The notes: generated by a model not told the origin, from the letters alone. A DNA stretch of 64,000 nt from Akkermansiaceae bacterium (GCA_024233115.1 JACKQB010000007.1:1-64000), one strand, 5' to 3'. Numbered from the stretch's first letter, positions 44,848 to 53,226 are shown. A program made the numbers and translations.

Positions 44848-44907
44848 TCCTTGGCATCGTGCAGCTTACGACTTGCCTCTTAACTCCGGCTCCTGCATCA
44901 TTCGCGC

Positions 44908-46266
44908 ATGCTTGGCAGCTCCTCCCTGAAACATTATGCGTGGCCCATCGTCATGTCATTGTTAGGTTTGCTGCTGTGCGCGTGGATCATCCCCAGGGAA
45001 ACCCTTGCCGTCGACGAGCATATCCTCGGATTTCCCGACACCGACATCATTGGTCACAAGCTACGGCCCTTACTGCTAGGCCTGCTCTGTATGATGCCAG
45101 CCATGGCAGCCTGGTTATACAGGGCCTCGGGAAGCCTCGACCGCTATATGGCCCGGCAGTTTCTCTCGGCCTTCGCCCTCTGTATGGGTGGTTTGATGGC
45201 GGTGATGTTACTCACCGACCTGCAAAACAACATCTCGGACTTCAACCAGGCCAGCAACCCCCTGAAGGTGATGGGGAGTTATTACGGTATCTTCATCCCG
45301 GCGATGTTTGTCTTCATCCTGCCTTATGTGCTGCTGCTTGCCCTGCTGTATTGTCTCGGTAAAATGTCCAGGCACCAGGAAATCGTTGCGATGATCCAGA
45401 CCGGGCGCGGGGTATTCAGAATCGTGATGCCACTTCTTGTCACCGGGGTGTTCTGCTCCGTGATCTGCCTTATTTTCAACTACCACTGGGGGCCTTGGGC
45501 GGAAGGAAACAAAAAACTCATCGTCGATATCGCCAAGGATGGTGAAGCCGACCGCGCCCGTTCCGTACTTTACCGCGACAAGGAATCCAAACGTGTCTGG
45601 CTGGTGGGCGCATTCCCCTACAAGTTTGAACAAACGGGAACCCTTCGCAACGTCACCGTCCGCTCGTTCAACGATGGTCACCACCCCACCAAAAAACTCG
45701 AAGCCAAGACGGCCGTCTGGTCGAGGGAACATAAAAACTGGACCTTTACCGATGTACAGCTCATCGACCTCCAGTCGGTACCCGTGCCGCAGAGGATCGA
45801 AACCCCCGAGTCGATCACCCGCGGCTGGCAGGAGACGCCCTGGCAAATCGTCAAACCCGGCCTCGACCAGAGCCATTTGGGAATCCCGGAACTCAACAGC
45901 TGGCTGAGCGCCCACGAAGGGGTGGAATGGGCCAACCGGCTTCCCTACCTCACCCAGTGGCACTATCGGATTGCCCAGCCCGTGATCTGCCTGATCACCA
46001 TCTTGCTGGCCGCCCCACTGGGGATTGTGTTCAGTCGGCGGGGTGTGGGTGGAGGTGTCTCCATCGCCCTGTTCCTGTGCGCGGGCATGCTGTTCTCTTC
46101 CAGCTTCTTTCTGACCTTTGGAGAAGCGGGCCATTTGCCACCCATTTTAGCCGCCTGGGGAACCAATATCCTCTTTGCCCTGATCGCACTCTACCTCTTT
46201 AACCGTCGGATTTCCGGTCGCCCCATCTACGAAAGCCTGAAAAAACTCCTGCCATCGGGAGAATGA
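44908..46266 (+). CDS. LptF/LptG-family LPS-export permease
   Basis: 452 residues. The conserved YjgP/YjgQ start LDRYMARQFLSAFALCMGG lies at about residue 72, preceded by two extra hydrophobic segments (IVMSLLGLLLCAWIIP, KLRPLLLGLLCMMPAMAAWL). Further blocks: LPYVLLLALLYCLGKMSRH, QEIVAMIQTGRGVFRI, a periplasmic beta-jellyroll (about 190-340), and C-terminal helices with HYRIAQPVICLITILLAAPL. It belongs to the LptB2FG complex that pulls LPS from the inner membrane. Only one such permease is in the window, so F versus G is not decided. Confidence 0.8.
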   Translation: MLGSSSLKHYAWPIVMSLLGLLLCAWIIPRETLAVDEHILGFPDTDIIGHKLRPLLLGLLCMMPAMAAWLYRASGSLDRYMARQFLSAFALCMGGLMAVMLLTDLQNNISDFNQASNPLKVMGSYYGIFIPAMFVFILPYVLLLALLYCLGKMSRHQEIVAMIQTGRGVFRIVMPLLVTGVFCSVICLIFNYHWGPWAEGNKKLIVDIAKDGEADRARSVLYRDKESKRVWLVGAFPYKFEQTGTLRNVTVRSFNDGHHPTKKLEAKTAVWSREHKNWTFTDVQLIDLQSVPVPQRIETPESITRGWQETPWQIVKPGLDQSHLGIPELNSWLSAHEGVEWANRLPYLTQWHYRIAQPVICLITILLAAPLGIVFSRRGVGGGVSIALFLCAGMLFSSSFFLTFGEAGHLPPILAAWGTNILFALIALYLFNRRISGRPIYESLKKLLPSGE

Positions 46267-46267
46267 A

Positions 46268-46347
46268 GCCGGGAGTCAGGTGCCGGGGGGCAGGAGTCAG
46301 GCACATCCTGATTAATCAACCCCCGCCCCCCGACTCCCGGCACCTGA
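46268..46347 (+). terminator. GC-rich double palindrome after the LPS-export permease
   Basis: TCAGGTGCCGGG (46276-46287) pairs with CCCGGCACCTGA (46336-46347); alternatively GCCGGGAGTC (46268-46277) pairs with GACTCCCGGC (46332-46341). It would form a very stable hairpin, but no T-run follows. The internal GGAGTCAGG repeats suggest a dispersed intergenic repeat rather than a simple terminator. Confidence 0.45.
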
Positions 46348-46468
46348 TAAAAATTTCCCGTCTTTCAGCTTGACCAGCCGGGTTCCTCCCCCTAGTTTCC
46401 GCCCCCCGTCGCGGATAAAACCTCGATTCAAACCATTTCAACCATCCAAACCACTACCCAATCAATCT

Positions 46469-46693
46469 ATGAGAGGCATCGATATCCAAAAAGGTGAGCC
46501 CGTTGACCGCGCCCTCAAGCGCCTCAAGACCATGCTCGACACCGAAGGCATCCTCGAGGAAATGCGCCGCCGCCGTGCATTCGAGACCGTCACCCAGCGC
46601 AAGCAACGCAAAGAGCGTTCCGCAGCCAAGCGTCACGCCATCCGTTGGCGTTTCCAAAGGGACAAACCCGCTGGCGACGAGGCCAGCGCGTAG
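46469..46693 (+). CDS. rpsU: 30S ribosomal protein S21
   Basis: 74 residues, highly basic. MRGIDIQKGEPVDRALKRLK and the Arg-rich MRRRRAFETVTQRKQRKERS match bS21, which binds near the 3' end of 16S rRNA beside the anti-SD. The ATG at 46469 begins the domain exactly. The leader CCACTACCCAATCAATCT has no SD, unlike the SD-retaining rpsU reported in Flavobacteria. A strong UUCG terminator follows. Confidence 0.9.
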   Translation: MRGIDIQKGEPVDRALKRLKTMLDTEGILEEMRRRRAFETVTQRKQRKERSAAKRHAIRWRFQRDKPAGDEASA

Positions 46694-46718
46694 TGTTTAT
46701 CCACTGACGACCATTTTC

Positions 46719-46751
46719 AAAAGACACTCCGTTCGCGGCGTGTCTTTTTTT
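46719..46751 (+). terminator. rpsU terminator with UUCG tetraloop
   Basis: AAAAGACAC-T-CCG-TTCG-CGG-C-GTGTCTTTT followed by T residues to 46751. A C(UUCG)G tetraloop caps the stem; the T-run of seven makes it a textbook intrinsic terminator. Confidence 0.9.
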
Positions 46752-46932
46752 ATGTCCCAGGCCAGGGGAAAGCAGCCAGGGGTTTATGTCGACAGCTGGG
46801 CGGGAACCGGTAGACGCCGGCGAGCCACCTCCTCACTTAATTCCCATTTTCCACCATTTTTCTATTGTCAATCTGACGATCCGACACTAAACCCCTCCCG
46901 CACCGCAATCAAATGCTGTGCAACACAGGTAA

Positions 46933-47008
46933 GGCTCCATAGCTCAGTTGGTAGAGCAGCGGATTGAAAATCCGCGTGTCCTTGGTTCGAACCCGAGTGG
47001 AGCCACCA
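46933..47008 (+). tRNA. tRNA-Phe (GAA)
   Basis: 76 nt including the encoded CCA. The acceptor arms GGCTCCA and TGGAGCC pair fully; D-loop AGCTCAGTTGGTAGAGC; anticodon stem GCGGA/TCCGC with loop TTGAAAA giving anticodon GAA; T-arm with GGTTCGAACC. Discriminator base A at 47005. An intrinsic terminator follows at 47040. Confidence 0.97.
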
Positions 47009-47039
47009 CCTTACCTGTTCTCATTCCATCTCGCGAATC

Positions 47040-47065
47040 ACCGCTCTTTCATCAGAGCGGTTTTT
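47040..47065 (+). terminator. tRNA-Phe terminator
   Basis: ACCGCTCT-TTCATC-AGAGCGGT, a perfect 8-bp stem, followed by TTTT. Confidence 0.85.
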
Positions 47066-47116
47066 ATATGCCTGCTCTTCACGCCCTGCGCTTTTTAGTC
47101 TAGCCTGCTGGTCGTT

Positions 47117-47779
47117 ATGCGAATTGCCATCGGAGATATCCACGGCTGCCATCGGGCGCTGGAGGTGATGCTGGATTTGATCCAGCCGAATCAGGACGAC
47201 CTCATTGTCACCCTTGGTGACTACATCGACCGTGGCCCCGACTCCAAAGCGGTGATTGACACCCTGCTCGGACTCCAGCCTAAGCACAACTTGATCCACC
47301 TGATGGGTAACCATGAAATCCAGATGATCCGGGCACTCGAGACCCGCAGTGATCGTGAACGTTTTCTCAGCGGCATCTGTGGCGGGATGGACACCTTGAA
47401 ATCCTACGGGGGAAGCTTTGGGGATGTGCCTGAGGACCATTGGAACTTTATCAGGTCGGCCGGACTCTACCATGAGTTGGATCACCATATCCTGGTGCAT
47501 GCCGGGCTGGAGGCCCACTTACCGGTCGATCAACAAAACCGGGAGACCTACTACTACCAACGTTTCCACTGCCAGAAGGCGCACATTTCCGGAAAAAAAA
47601 TCATCTGCGGCCACAGTATCCAGGGCGACCTTCCCACCGACCTGGGATACGCCATCTGCATCGACACCTGCGCCTACGGCGGCGGCTGGCTAACCGCTCT
47701 GGACATCGATACCGGAAAGATCTGGCAAACCAGCCAGAACGCAAAAACGAGGGAACTACACGTCGATGAGCTTGTTTAG
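47117..47779 (+). CDS. Serine/threonine protein phosphatase-like metallophosphoesterase
   Basis: 220 residues with the three PPP-family metal motifs GDIHGCHRAL (residues 6-10), GDYIDRGPDSKAV and GNHEIQM, plus the later His in HILVHAGLEAH and GHSIQG. This is the PrpA/lambda-phosphatase size class, acting on phosphoproteins or small phosphoesters such as Ap4A. No signal peptide. It follows the tRNA-Phe terminator and is convergent with the LysM gene, with a two-way terminator between them. Confidence 0.8.
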   Translation: MRIAIGDIHGCHRALEVMLDLIQPNQDDLIVTLGDYIDRGPDSKAVIDTLLGLQPKHNLIHLMGNHEIQMIRALETRSDRERFLSGICGGMDTLKSYGGSFGDVPEDHWNFIRSAGLYHELDHHILVHAGLEAHLPVDQQNRETYYYQRFHCQKAHISGKKIICGHSIQGDLPTDLGYAICIDTCAYGGGWLTALDIDTGKIWQTSQNAKTRELHVDELV

Positions 47780-47858
47780 TCCGCTGTCATTCGACAACCA
47801 CGCGGTAAAACCAACGCGATCTCGTGTTGGTGTTAAAGCCCGATAGTCAACCCCAATA

Positions 47859-47912
47859 CAAAAAAGGAAGGACGCCCGGCGGTATTAGCCTACCGGGCGC
47901 CCAGCCCTTTTT
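47859..47912. terminator. Bidirectional terminator
   Basis: GGACGCCCGG (47870-47879) pairs with CCGGGCGCCC (47893-47902), one mismatch. T5 follows at 47908-47912 and A6 precedes near 47860, so the element should terminate both the rightward phosphatase gene and the leftward LysM gene. Confidence 0.8.
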
Positions 47913-47996
47913 CGTCGTTATGTTCTCCCGAGGGAGAATTGTTTGCGTTTTCCTGTCGCTAACAAATGGTTCAGATGGGGTTTCCCTAGATAGTTT

Positions 47997-48935
47997 CTAG
48001 AATTGTGGCACGTAGAGCTCGGAGCCCTTGGCCAGCATGGTGTTCTTGCTCAGGCTCAGGCCGTTGAGCGCGTTGAGTTGGGTGGTGCTGGCGCCATACT
48101 TGCTGGCGAACTGGCCGTAAGTCATCTGCTGGTGCACGGTAATGGTGCGGATGGCCGGCTCAGAACCGGCTGCGGCTGTCGTTTTTCGATCCTGGGGGGC
48201 ATTACGCACGACCTCCTTGGCCTTGGGCTGGTCGACATACTCGGCAACCGCTTTGCTTGGGGCCTTTGCCTTCGGCTTCGACGCAGGCAATTTGGAAATC
48301 GGGGTATAGGAAGCCGGTCCCTTGCTCGCTACCGGCCGGGCATTGCCGTCAATAACCAGACTCTGGCCAACATGCATACTGGTCGGGCGCACCCTGGGGT
48401 TGGCTGCCTCCAGGCTTTTGACACTTATCTTGTATTGGCGGGCGATCGAGTAGAAGGTCTCCCCGCGTTTTACCGTGTGGGTGCCAACGCTCTTCGATGG
48501 TGCCGGGGCTGGCGCCGGCTTTTGGGCCATTTCCGTCCGACCCGATGAGCTTGCAGCAGGGGCAGCAGCAGCACCAGGAATGCGCAGCTTCTGTCCAATG
48601 GTGATCCGGTCATTGCGCAGACCGTTTGCCTTCATAATCGCGGCTACCGATGTCTTGTGACGATAGGCAATACGGGTGAGGATATCACCTTTTTTTACTA
48701 TATACGTGCCAGCGGCGGAGGTGCTGCCCGGGGCAGAAGCAGAGCTGGCCGCCGGGGCACCCTTCTCATCGGCATGATAGGTTCTCAGTTTGCTGAGCTC
48801 CTTCTCGAGCTGGGTGATCTTACGCTCCTGCGCATCAGCACGGGCACGGAGGGTCTCGATGTCACTCTGGCTTTGGCCGAAAAGGGAGGCGGCGGCGAGA
48901 GTGAAAACAGTGGAAGTAAGGGCGATGGTTTTCAT
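47997..48935 (-). CDS. Secreted protein with three LysM domains
   Basis: 312 residues: signal peptide (LTSTVFTLAAASLFGQ), a short coiled coil (IETLRARADAQERKITQLEK), then LysM repeats at about 77-118 (TYIVKKGDILTRIAYRHKTS), 151-195 (THTVKRGETFYSIARQYKIS) and 264-311 (a weaker one, MTYGQFASKYGASTTQL). Ala/Pro/Lys-rich linkers separate them. LysM binds N-acetylglucosamine in peptidoglycan. No catalytic domain is present, so a structural or scaffold role in the periplasm is likely. Its promoter lies in a dense AT-rich region shared with the ATPase gene. Confidence 0.8.
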   Translation of the reverse strand: MKTIALTSTVFTLAAASLFGQSQSDIETLRARADAQERKITQLEKELSKLRTYHADEKGAPAASSASAPGSTSAAGTYIVKKGDILTRIAYRHKTSVAAIMKANGLRNDRITIGQKLRIPGAAAAPAASSSGRTEMAQKPAPAPAPSKSVGTHTVKRGETFYSIARQYKISVKSLEAANPRVRPTSMHVGQSLVIDGNARPVASKGPASYTPISKLPASKPKAKAPSKAVAEYVDQPKAKEVVRNAPQDRKTTAAAGSEPAIRTITVHQQMTYGQFASKYGASTTQLNALNGLSLSKNTMLAKGSELYVPQF

Positions 48936-48950
48936 AACGAGGTCTATTAT

Positions 48951-49010
48951 TCTAAAAACTTTTAGTTTGACAAGTAAAAGTTTAAGATATCTTAACTATT
49001 TTAAAAGTTC
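48951..49010. promoter_or_regulatory. Divergent promoter with nested inverted repeats
   Basis: In an AT-rich island: CTAAAA-AC-TTTTAG (48952-48965), AAACTTTT (48956-48963) repeated inverted as AAAAGTTT (48976-48983), and the 14-bp palindrome TTAAGATATCTTAA (48982-48995). TTGACA (48967-48972) is a rightward -35 candidate and TTGTCA on the other strand (48968-48973) a leftward one, with AATAAT-like -10 near the LysM gene. An operator for a dimeric repressor is plausible. Confidence 0.5.
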
Positions 49011-49125
49011 GGGGCTACATTCCTAGGTTTTATAGGGTTTTGAGAAAGTTTTGGCCATAAAATTTATTTCCGAATTGGCGCAATTGTGACTTTCCAAGTC
49101 GCCCTAATCGTCCTCAAATGCAGTT

Positions 49126-51312
49126 ATGAACATCCAAGCGGGCGATTATGAGAAACTGGGATCCTTCTATCTGGGAAGATCTTATGACCTGAAAAAAAGC
49201 GAACTTGAGGACGAATTGGTGCTCTACGACTCCAAGGATCTGGTCACTCACGGAGTGGTGCTGGGGATGACCGGCTCAGGTAAGACGGGACTTTGCCTTT
49301 CCATCCTGGAAGAGGCCGCCATGGACAACATCCCGGCGATCATCATCGATCCCAAGGGCGACATCGCCAACCTGATGCTCAGCTTCCCCGATTTCAAAGC
49401 TTCCGATTTCCGCCCGTGGATCAACGAGGACGACGCTGCGAAAAAGGGTAAAACACCCGACGAGTTTGCAGAAAAAACCGCCAACATGTGGAAAGAGGGC
49501 ATCGGCTCGTGGGGCCAGAGCCCTGACCGGGTCAAAGAGTTCCGCGACAAGGTCGATATCAACATCTTCACCCCAGGCAGCAAGGCCGGTATTCCCGTTT
49601 CCATTCTCAGCTCGTTGGAAGTCCCCCCGTTTGAGGTGCTCGACGACGGCGAGCTGCTCGGCGACCGGATCGAGAGTACAGTCAGCTCGCTGCTGTCACT
49701 TGTCGGTGTCGATGCCGATCCCATTCAGAGTCCTGAAGCGGTTCTGCTGGGAACCATTTTCGGTCACTGCTGGCGAGCCGGGCAGGACCTCACCCTGGAA
49801 TCCCTGATTCGCCATTTGCAAAAACCTCCTTTTGATAAAGTGGGTGTCATCGATGTTAATTCGTTTATGGACGCCAAGGAGCGCCAGAAACTTGCGCTTA
49901 GATTCAACTCGCTTTTGGCTTCCCCCGGTTTCTCGACCTGGATGGAAGGGCCGGCACTCAATATCTCGCACATGATGCATAGCCCCGAGGGTAAACCCCG
50001 GATGTCCATTTTTTCCATCGCCCACCTCAGTGACACCGAGCGGATGTTCTTTGTCAGCCTGCTGCTCAACCAGATGCTGGGATGGATGCGCACGCAAAGC
50101 GGCACCACCAGCCTACGGGCCTTGCTCTACATGGATGAGATCTACGGCTTCCTGCCGCCATCGGCGAACCCACCCAGTAAAAAGCCAATGATGACCATGC
50201 TCAAACAAGGCCGCGCATTTGGTCTTGGATGCTTGCTCGCCACCCAAAACCCGGTGGACCTCGATTACAAGGCACTCTCTAACATCGGGACATGGTGGCT
50301 GGGCCGACTGCAAACCGAACGCGACAAGGCACGTGTGCTGGACGGCCTCGAAGGGGCCGCCGCATCCCAGGAGGGGGGATTCAACCGCCAGCGCATGGAG
50401 GAGCTGCTCGCCGGTCTGGGGGCGCGGGTATTCCTGATGAACAACGTGCACGAGGACGCCCCCGTGGTCTTCCACGTCCGCTGGGTGATGAGCTACCTCT
50501 GCGGTCCCCTCACCCGCTCCAAGATCAAGAAGTTGATGGACCCGAAACGGGACCGGTTCCCCTCCGGAAAAGAAAGTCCCGCCACCGCCGCGCAGTCGTC
50601 CAACCCGATGGCCATGCCAAGTGCCGCCGCTCAGGCTACGGTGGGCGAACGCCCGGTCGTCGGCTCCGGTGTCACCGAGTACTTTGTCCCCTTCGCTGGC
50701 GAACCCGACGGCATCACCTACAAGCCGGCTCTCATCCGTGAAGCCAACGTGCATTTTTCCTCCACCAAGTGCGGTATCGACGGCTCACGTCTGATGCGTT
50801 TTACCAATGCGATCACCGACAAGGGAATCGATTGGAACCACGACGCCGGCTGCACCCATCCCATCAAGTCACTCAAAGACGAACCCCGCAAAGGCTGCGG
50901 CTTCGATGAGCTTCCAGGATTCGCCATGAATGCCGATAACTACAAACAAGTGGAAAAGGATTTCGCCGATTACATCTACCGCAATGAACGGGTGGAGATT
51001 TTCTACTGTCCACTTTTCAAAACCTATTCCCAGCTCGGCGAAAGTGAAGGCGCCTTCCGCGGTCGGCTCGCCACGCAAGCTCGTGAAGTCAGGGACGAAG
51101 CCGTGGAACAACTTCGCGACAAGTATGAAGCCAAGATCAAAACCAAGGAAAGTCAGGTCGACCGAGCCGAAAACACCCTCGCCAAGGAGGAAGCCGAAGC
51201 CAGCAGTGCCACCTGGGACATTGGCGCCAAAGTCATCGGTGGCCTGTTAGGAAAACTTCTGGGCGGCCGACGCAGCTCGTCCTCCAGCACGGTGAGTAGC
51301 CCTAATCATTAG
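49126..51312 (+). CDS. HerA/FtsK-like ATPase, C-terminus truncated by IS insertion
   Basis: 728 residues as it now stands; 724 are native and the last few (SPNH type ending) come from the IS. P-loop GMTGSGKTG near residues 47-55, Walker B-like LRALLYMDEIYGF, sensor-like LGCLLATQNPVDLDYKALSN and an Arg-finger-like LGRLQTERDKARVLDGL place it among DUF87/HerA-type translocases. Rearwards lie a beta domain (STKCGIDGSRLMRF) and a coiled coil (RGRLATQAREVRDEAVEQLR), Ala/Gly helices and Ser-rich RRSSSSSTVSS. The missing 84-codon tail lies at 52977-53226 beyond the IS. Core ATPase intact, so partial function is possible. DNA or membrane substrate unknown. Confidence 0.75.
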   Translation: MNIQAGDYEKLGSFYLGRSYDLKKSELEDELVLYDSKDLVTHGVVLGMTGSGKTGLCLSILEEAAMDNIPAIIIDPKGDIANLMLSFPDFKASDFRPWINEDDAAKKGKTPDEFAEKTANMWKEGIGSWGQSPDRVKEFRDKVDINIFTPGSKAGIPVSILSSLEVPPFEVLDDGELLGDRIESTVSSLLSLVGVDADPIQSPEAVLLGTIFGHCWRAGQDLTLESLIRHLQKPPFDKVGVIDVNSFMDAKERQKLALRFNSLLASPGFSTWMEGPALNISHMMHSPEGKPRMSIFSIAHLSDTERMFFVSLLLNQMLGWMRTQSGTTSLRALLYMDEIYGFLPPSANPPSKKPMMTMLKQGRAFGLGCLLATQNPVDLDYKALSNIGTWWLGRLQTERDKARVLDGLEGAAASQEGGFNRQRMEELLAGLGARVFLMNNVHEDAPVVFHVRWVMSYLCGPLTRSKIKKLMDPKRDRFPSGKESPATAAQSSNPMAMPSAAAQATVGERPVVGSGVTEYFVPFAGEPDGITYKPALIREANVHFSSTKCGIDGSRLMRFTNAITDKGIDWNHDAGCTHPIKSLKDEPRKGCGFDELPGFAMNADNYKQVEKDFADYIYRNERVEIFYCPLFKTYSQLGESEGAFRGRLATQAREVRDEAVEQLRDKYEAKIKTKESQVDRAENTLAKEEAEASSATWDIGAKVIGGLLGKLLGGRRSSSSSTVSSPNH
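51293..51299 (+). repeat. Target-site duplication, left copy
   Basis: TGAGTAG, repeated at 52970-52976. The adjacent GG is shared on both sides, so the duplication could be read as up to 9 bp; 7 bp fits IS ends beginning with CCC. Confidence 0.85.
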
Positions 51313-51345
51313 CGACGCTGGGGATGATTCACCCTGAAGGTGATT

Positions 51346-51374
51346 TTGCAACTTTGACTGATATTGTGTATAAG
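51346..51374 (+). promoter_or_regulatory. Transposase promoter
   Basis: TTGCAA (51346-51351), 17-bp spacer, TATAAG (51369-51374). The start site would fall near 51381, so a message starting at ATG 51380 would be leaderless or begin downstream at ATG 51419. Confidence 0.5.
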
Positions 51375-51379
51375 GGGGC

Positions 51380-52741
51380 ATGTCACGACACTACTCCCTG
51401 AAGCCGCGCAAGTTTGCAATGGAGCTAAGAACCTCGGAATCATGCTCGGTGCATGGAGGGCAACTGGCCATTGTCGGCTTGATCCGGCAAAGCGGACTAA
51501 TGGGCTGGATCAGTGATTACCCGCAGCTCGAGCACCGCAAGAACCGCAACCGGGGCTTTGATCCCGAAGTCTACATCAGCACCTTTCTCTACAACTTCTG
51601 CACAGGAGGAAGCAGCCTGGCGGATGCGGAGGCTCTCAATGAAGACAAGGCACTGCTAAGGCTGTTAGGAATAAAAAAACTGCCCGACCAGAGCGCCCTG
51701 GGCGAATGGCTCCGGGCTCTGGACCCCGCGGGCCTTGATGCCCTCAAGGCGATCAACCGCCGGTTTTGCACATGGGTGCTCAAGACGGCTCCGGCCAATA
51801 CATACAGCTACGGTGGCAACGAACTCGAATGGTTTTTCGATGATACCCAGATCGAAGTCAGCGGTAAAAAATTTGAAGGTGCCGCAATCAACTACAAGGG
51901 GGATGTATCGCTTGGTTGGCAGACGTTGTGGGCCGGGCCTCTCATCCTCGAATGCGAACTCGGGGGACAGCGCGGAGTAAGCGAGTGTTTCGGCAGGTTC
52001 TGCGCTAACAGCGGTAAGCTGCGTAAAAAAGGAAAACACTATCTCTACGCCGACAGCGGCAGCAGTGACGGGGAGGATCTTGAACACGCGGCCAAACACT
52101 TCACCCGCCACAGCATCAGCTACAACAAATGGACAAGTCCCCTGGAACGCATGGCCGGAGGACTTCCCGAGGAAAGTTGGGGCGAGTCCGAACTTACCCA
52201 CTGGCGTGGAGGAATCAAACATCTCGTATCCTACAGCTGGGTAAGACACCAGCCCTCGGGCTGTAGGCAAGCGCATAACTTTGCGGCCCTGCGTCACAAA
52301 CGGGAAGACGACATGTTCTGGAGCTACTGCTTCGTCGAAGTTGAAGAAGGACGGGGTCACACAGCGGCCCAATCCAGGGCAGCCTTTGAACGTCACCGGC
52401 TCAAGGGTGAGTGTGAACGCCGCTTTGGCGAAGTGCTCAGTGATCTAGGGCTTCACAGGCCGCCCTGCCACAGTCTCAGCGCCAACGACGGATGGTATAG
52501 CCTCGGGGCGTTGGCCTACAACATCCTCGGGGCCCTCAAGCTGTTGGTGTTGCCTGAAAAAGACCTGGCCAAGCGTCCGCGCACGGTGATGCAGCGGCTG
52601 TTGTTATTGCCCATGGAAATCAAGCGTCATGCCCGCCAACTCAAGGCGGTGGTTTACATCTGTCATGAGAGGATGAAAGCTTGGCGGCAGATCTTTGAGG
52701 AATGGATGCCGGATCACCGGCTGATGTATCCAAAGGCCTGA
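51380..52741 (+). CDS. DDE transposase of the IS
   Basis: 453 residues. Catalytic triad candidates: D153/D154 in WFFDDTQIEVSGKKFEGAA, D225 in YLYADSGSS, and E344/E346 in LKGECERRFGEVLSDLGL. The pattern TQIEV..KKFEGA..NYKG, ADSGS, and C-terminal HSLSANDGWYSLGALAYNIL resembles IS1380-type (IS4 superfamily) transposases. Unlike neighbouring genes, this ATG is preceded by a purine run (AAGGGGG), although the promoter position makes its use doubtful; ATG 51419 (MELRTSESC) is the alternative start. Frame intact, so it is presumably active. Confidence 0.85.
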   Translation: MSRHYSLKPRKFAMELRTSESCSVHGGQLAIVGLIRQSGLMGWISDYPQLEHRKNRNRGFDPEVYISTFLYNFCTGGSSLADAEALNEDKALLRLLGIKKLPDQSALGEWLRALDPAGLDALKAINRRFCTWVLKTAPANTYSYGGNELEWFFDDTQIEVSGKKFEGAAINYKGDVSLGWQTLWAGPLILECELGGQRGVSECFGRFCANSGKLRKKGKHYLYADSGSSDGEDLEHAAKHFTRHSISYNKWTSPLERMAGGLPEESWGESELTHWRGGIKHLVSYSWVRHQPSGCRQAHNFAALRHKREDDMFWSYCFVEVEEGRGHTAAQSRAAFERHRLKGECERRFGEVLSDLGLHRPPCHSLSANDGWYSLGALAYNILGALKLLVLPEKDLAKRPRTVMQRLLLLPMEIKRHARQLKAVVYICHERMKAWRQIFEEWMPDHRLMYPKA

Positions 52742-52969
52742 AGCCGCCTTGCGCAAAAAGTTCCGGTTGAAGACCTCCCGTGCCGGGGAGGAGGAAGGAC
52801 AACGCCGTCGACTGGGAGTTGGGAGCAATCCAGCCTGAGAATGAGCAGGTAAAAACGCCAGAACATCGTTGCTCCATCACCGTAAGCGATCAACGCGATG
52901 GATTTACAACCCCTCAGCATGAATATCACACAAAAATTAATCCAGCCCAATCCTCGCTAACGATCAGGG

Positions 52970-52976
52970 TGAGTAG
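52970..52976 (+). repeat. Target-site duplication, right copy
   Basis: TGAGTAG, identical to 51293-51299. Confidence 0.85.
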
Positions 52977-53226
52977 TGCTGGCCGTGCCTATAAACAGCG
53001 ACGGGACGTAAAGATCGCCGAAAAAAAAGTCGAACAACTCGAAGAAGACATCGCCGAACTGGAAGCCGAACTTGCCGAGGAAATCGAAGAGCTTGAACTC
53101 GAATTCAACCCTGCCACGGTCAAACTCGAAAACGAGGTCATCAAACCCTACAAAAAGGATATCGATGTCCGCACCGTCGCCCTTGCATGGCTTCCATACG
53201 ACCGGGATGGCGGTAAAGCGTGGTAG
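52977..53226 (+). pseudogene. Severed C-terminal tail of the HerA-like ATPase
   Basis: 84 codons in the same frame as the gene before the IS, starting SAGRAYKQRRDVKIAEKKVE (first codon shared with the duplication), then an acidic coiled coil (QLEEDIAELEAELAEEIEEL) and the closing TVALAWLPYDRDGGKAW, the usual end of these ATPases (DVRTVALAWxPY). No mutations break the frame. It is probably untranslated or read only by transcription out of the IS. Confidence 0.85.

Larger units (their letters stand above)
51300..52969 (+). mobile_element. Complete 1,670-bp insertion sequence (IS1380/IS4-like)
   Basis: Bounded by 24-bp terminal inverted repeats (51300-51323 and 52946-52969; CCCTAATCATTAGCGA versus CCCTGATCGTTAGCGA at the tips, 19 of 24 matching) and flanked by TGAGTAG duplications. 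One intact transposase gene with its own promoter. Removing the element plus one target copy restores AGC ACG GTG AGT AGT GCT GGC, continuous through the ATPase gene. The intact ends, duplication and both gene parts indicate a recent insertion. The length matches IS1380-family elements, but those usually make 4-5-bp duplications, so the family is uncertain. Confidence 0.9.

Noticed and set aside
45208..46134. Long minus-strand open frame opposite the LPS-export permease
   Set aside because: Composition (Gly/Asp/His-rich) is that of an antisense shadow; the plus strand encodes a recognisable LptF/G protein.
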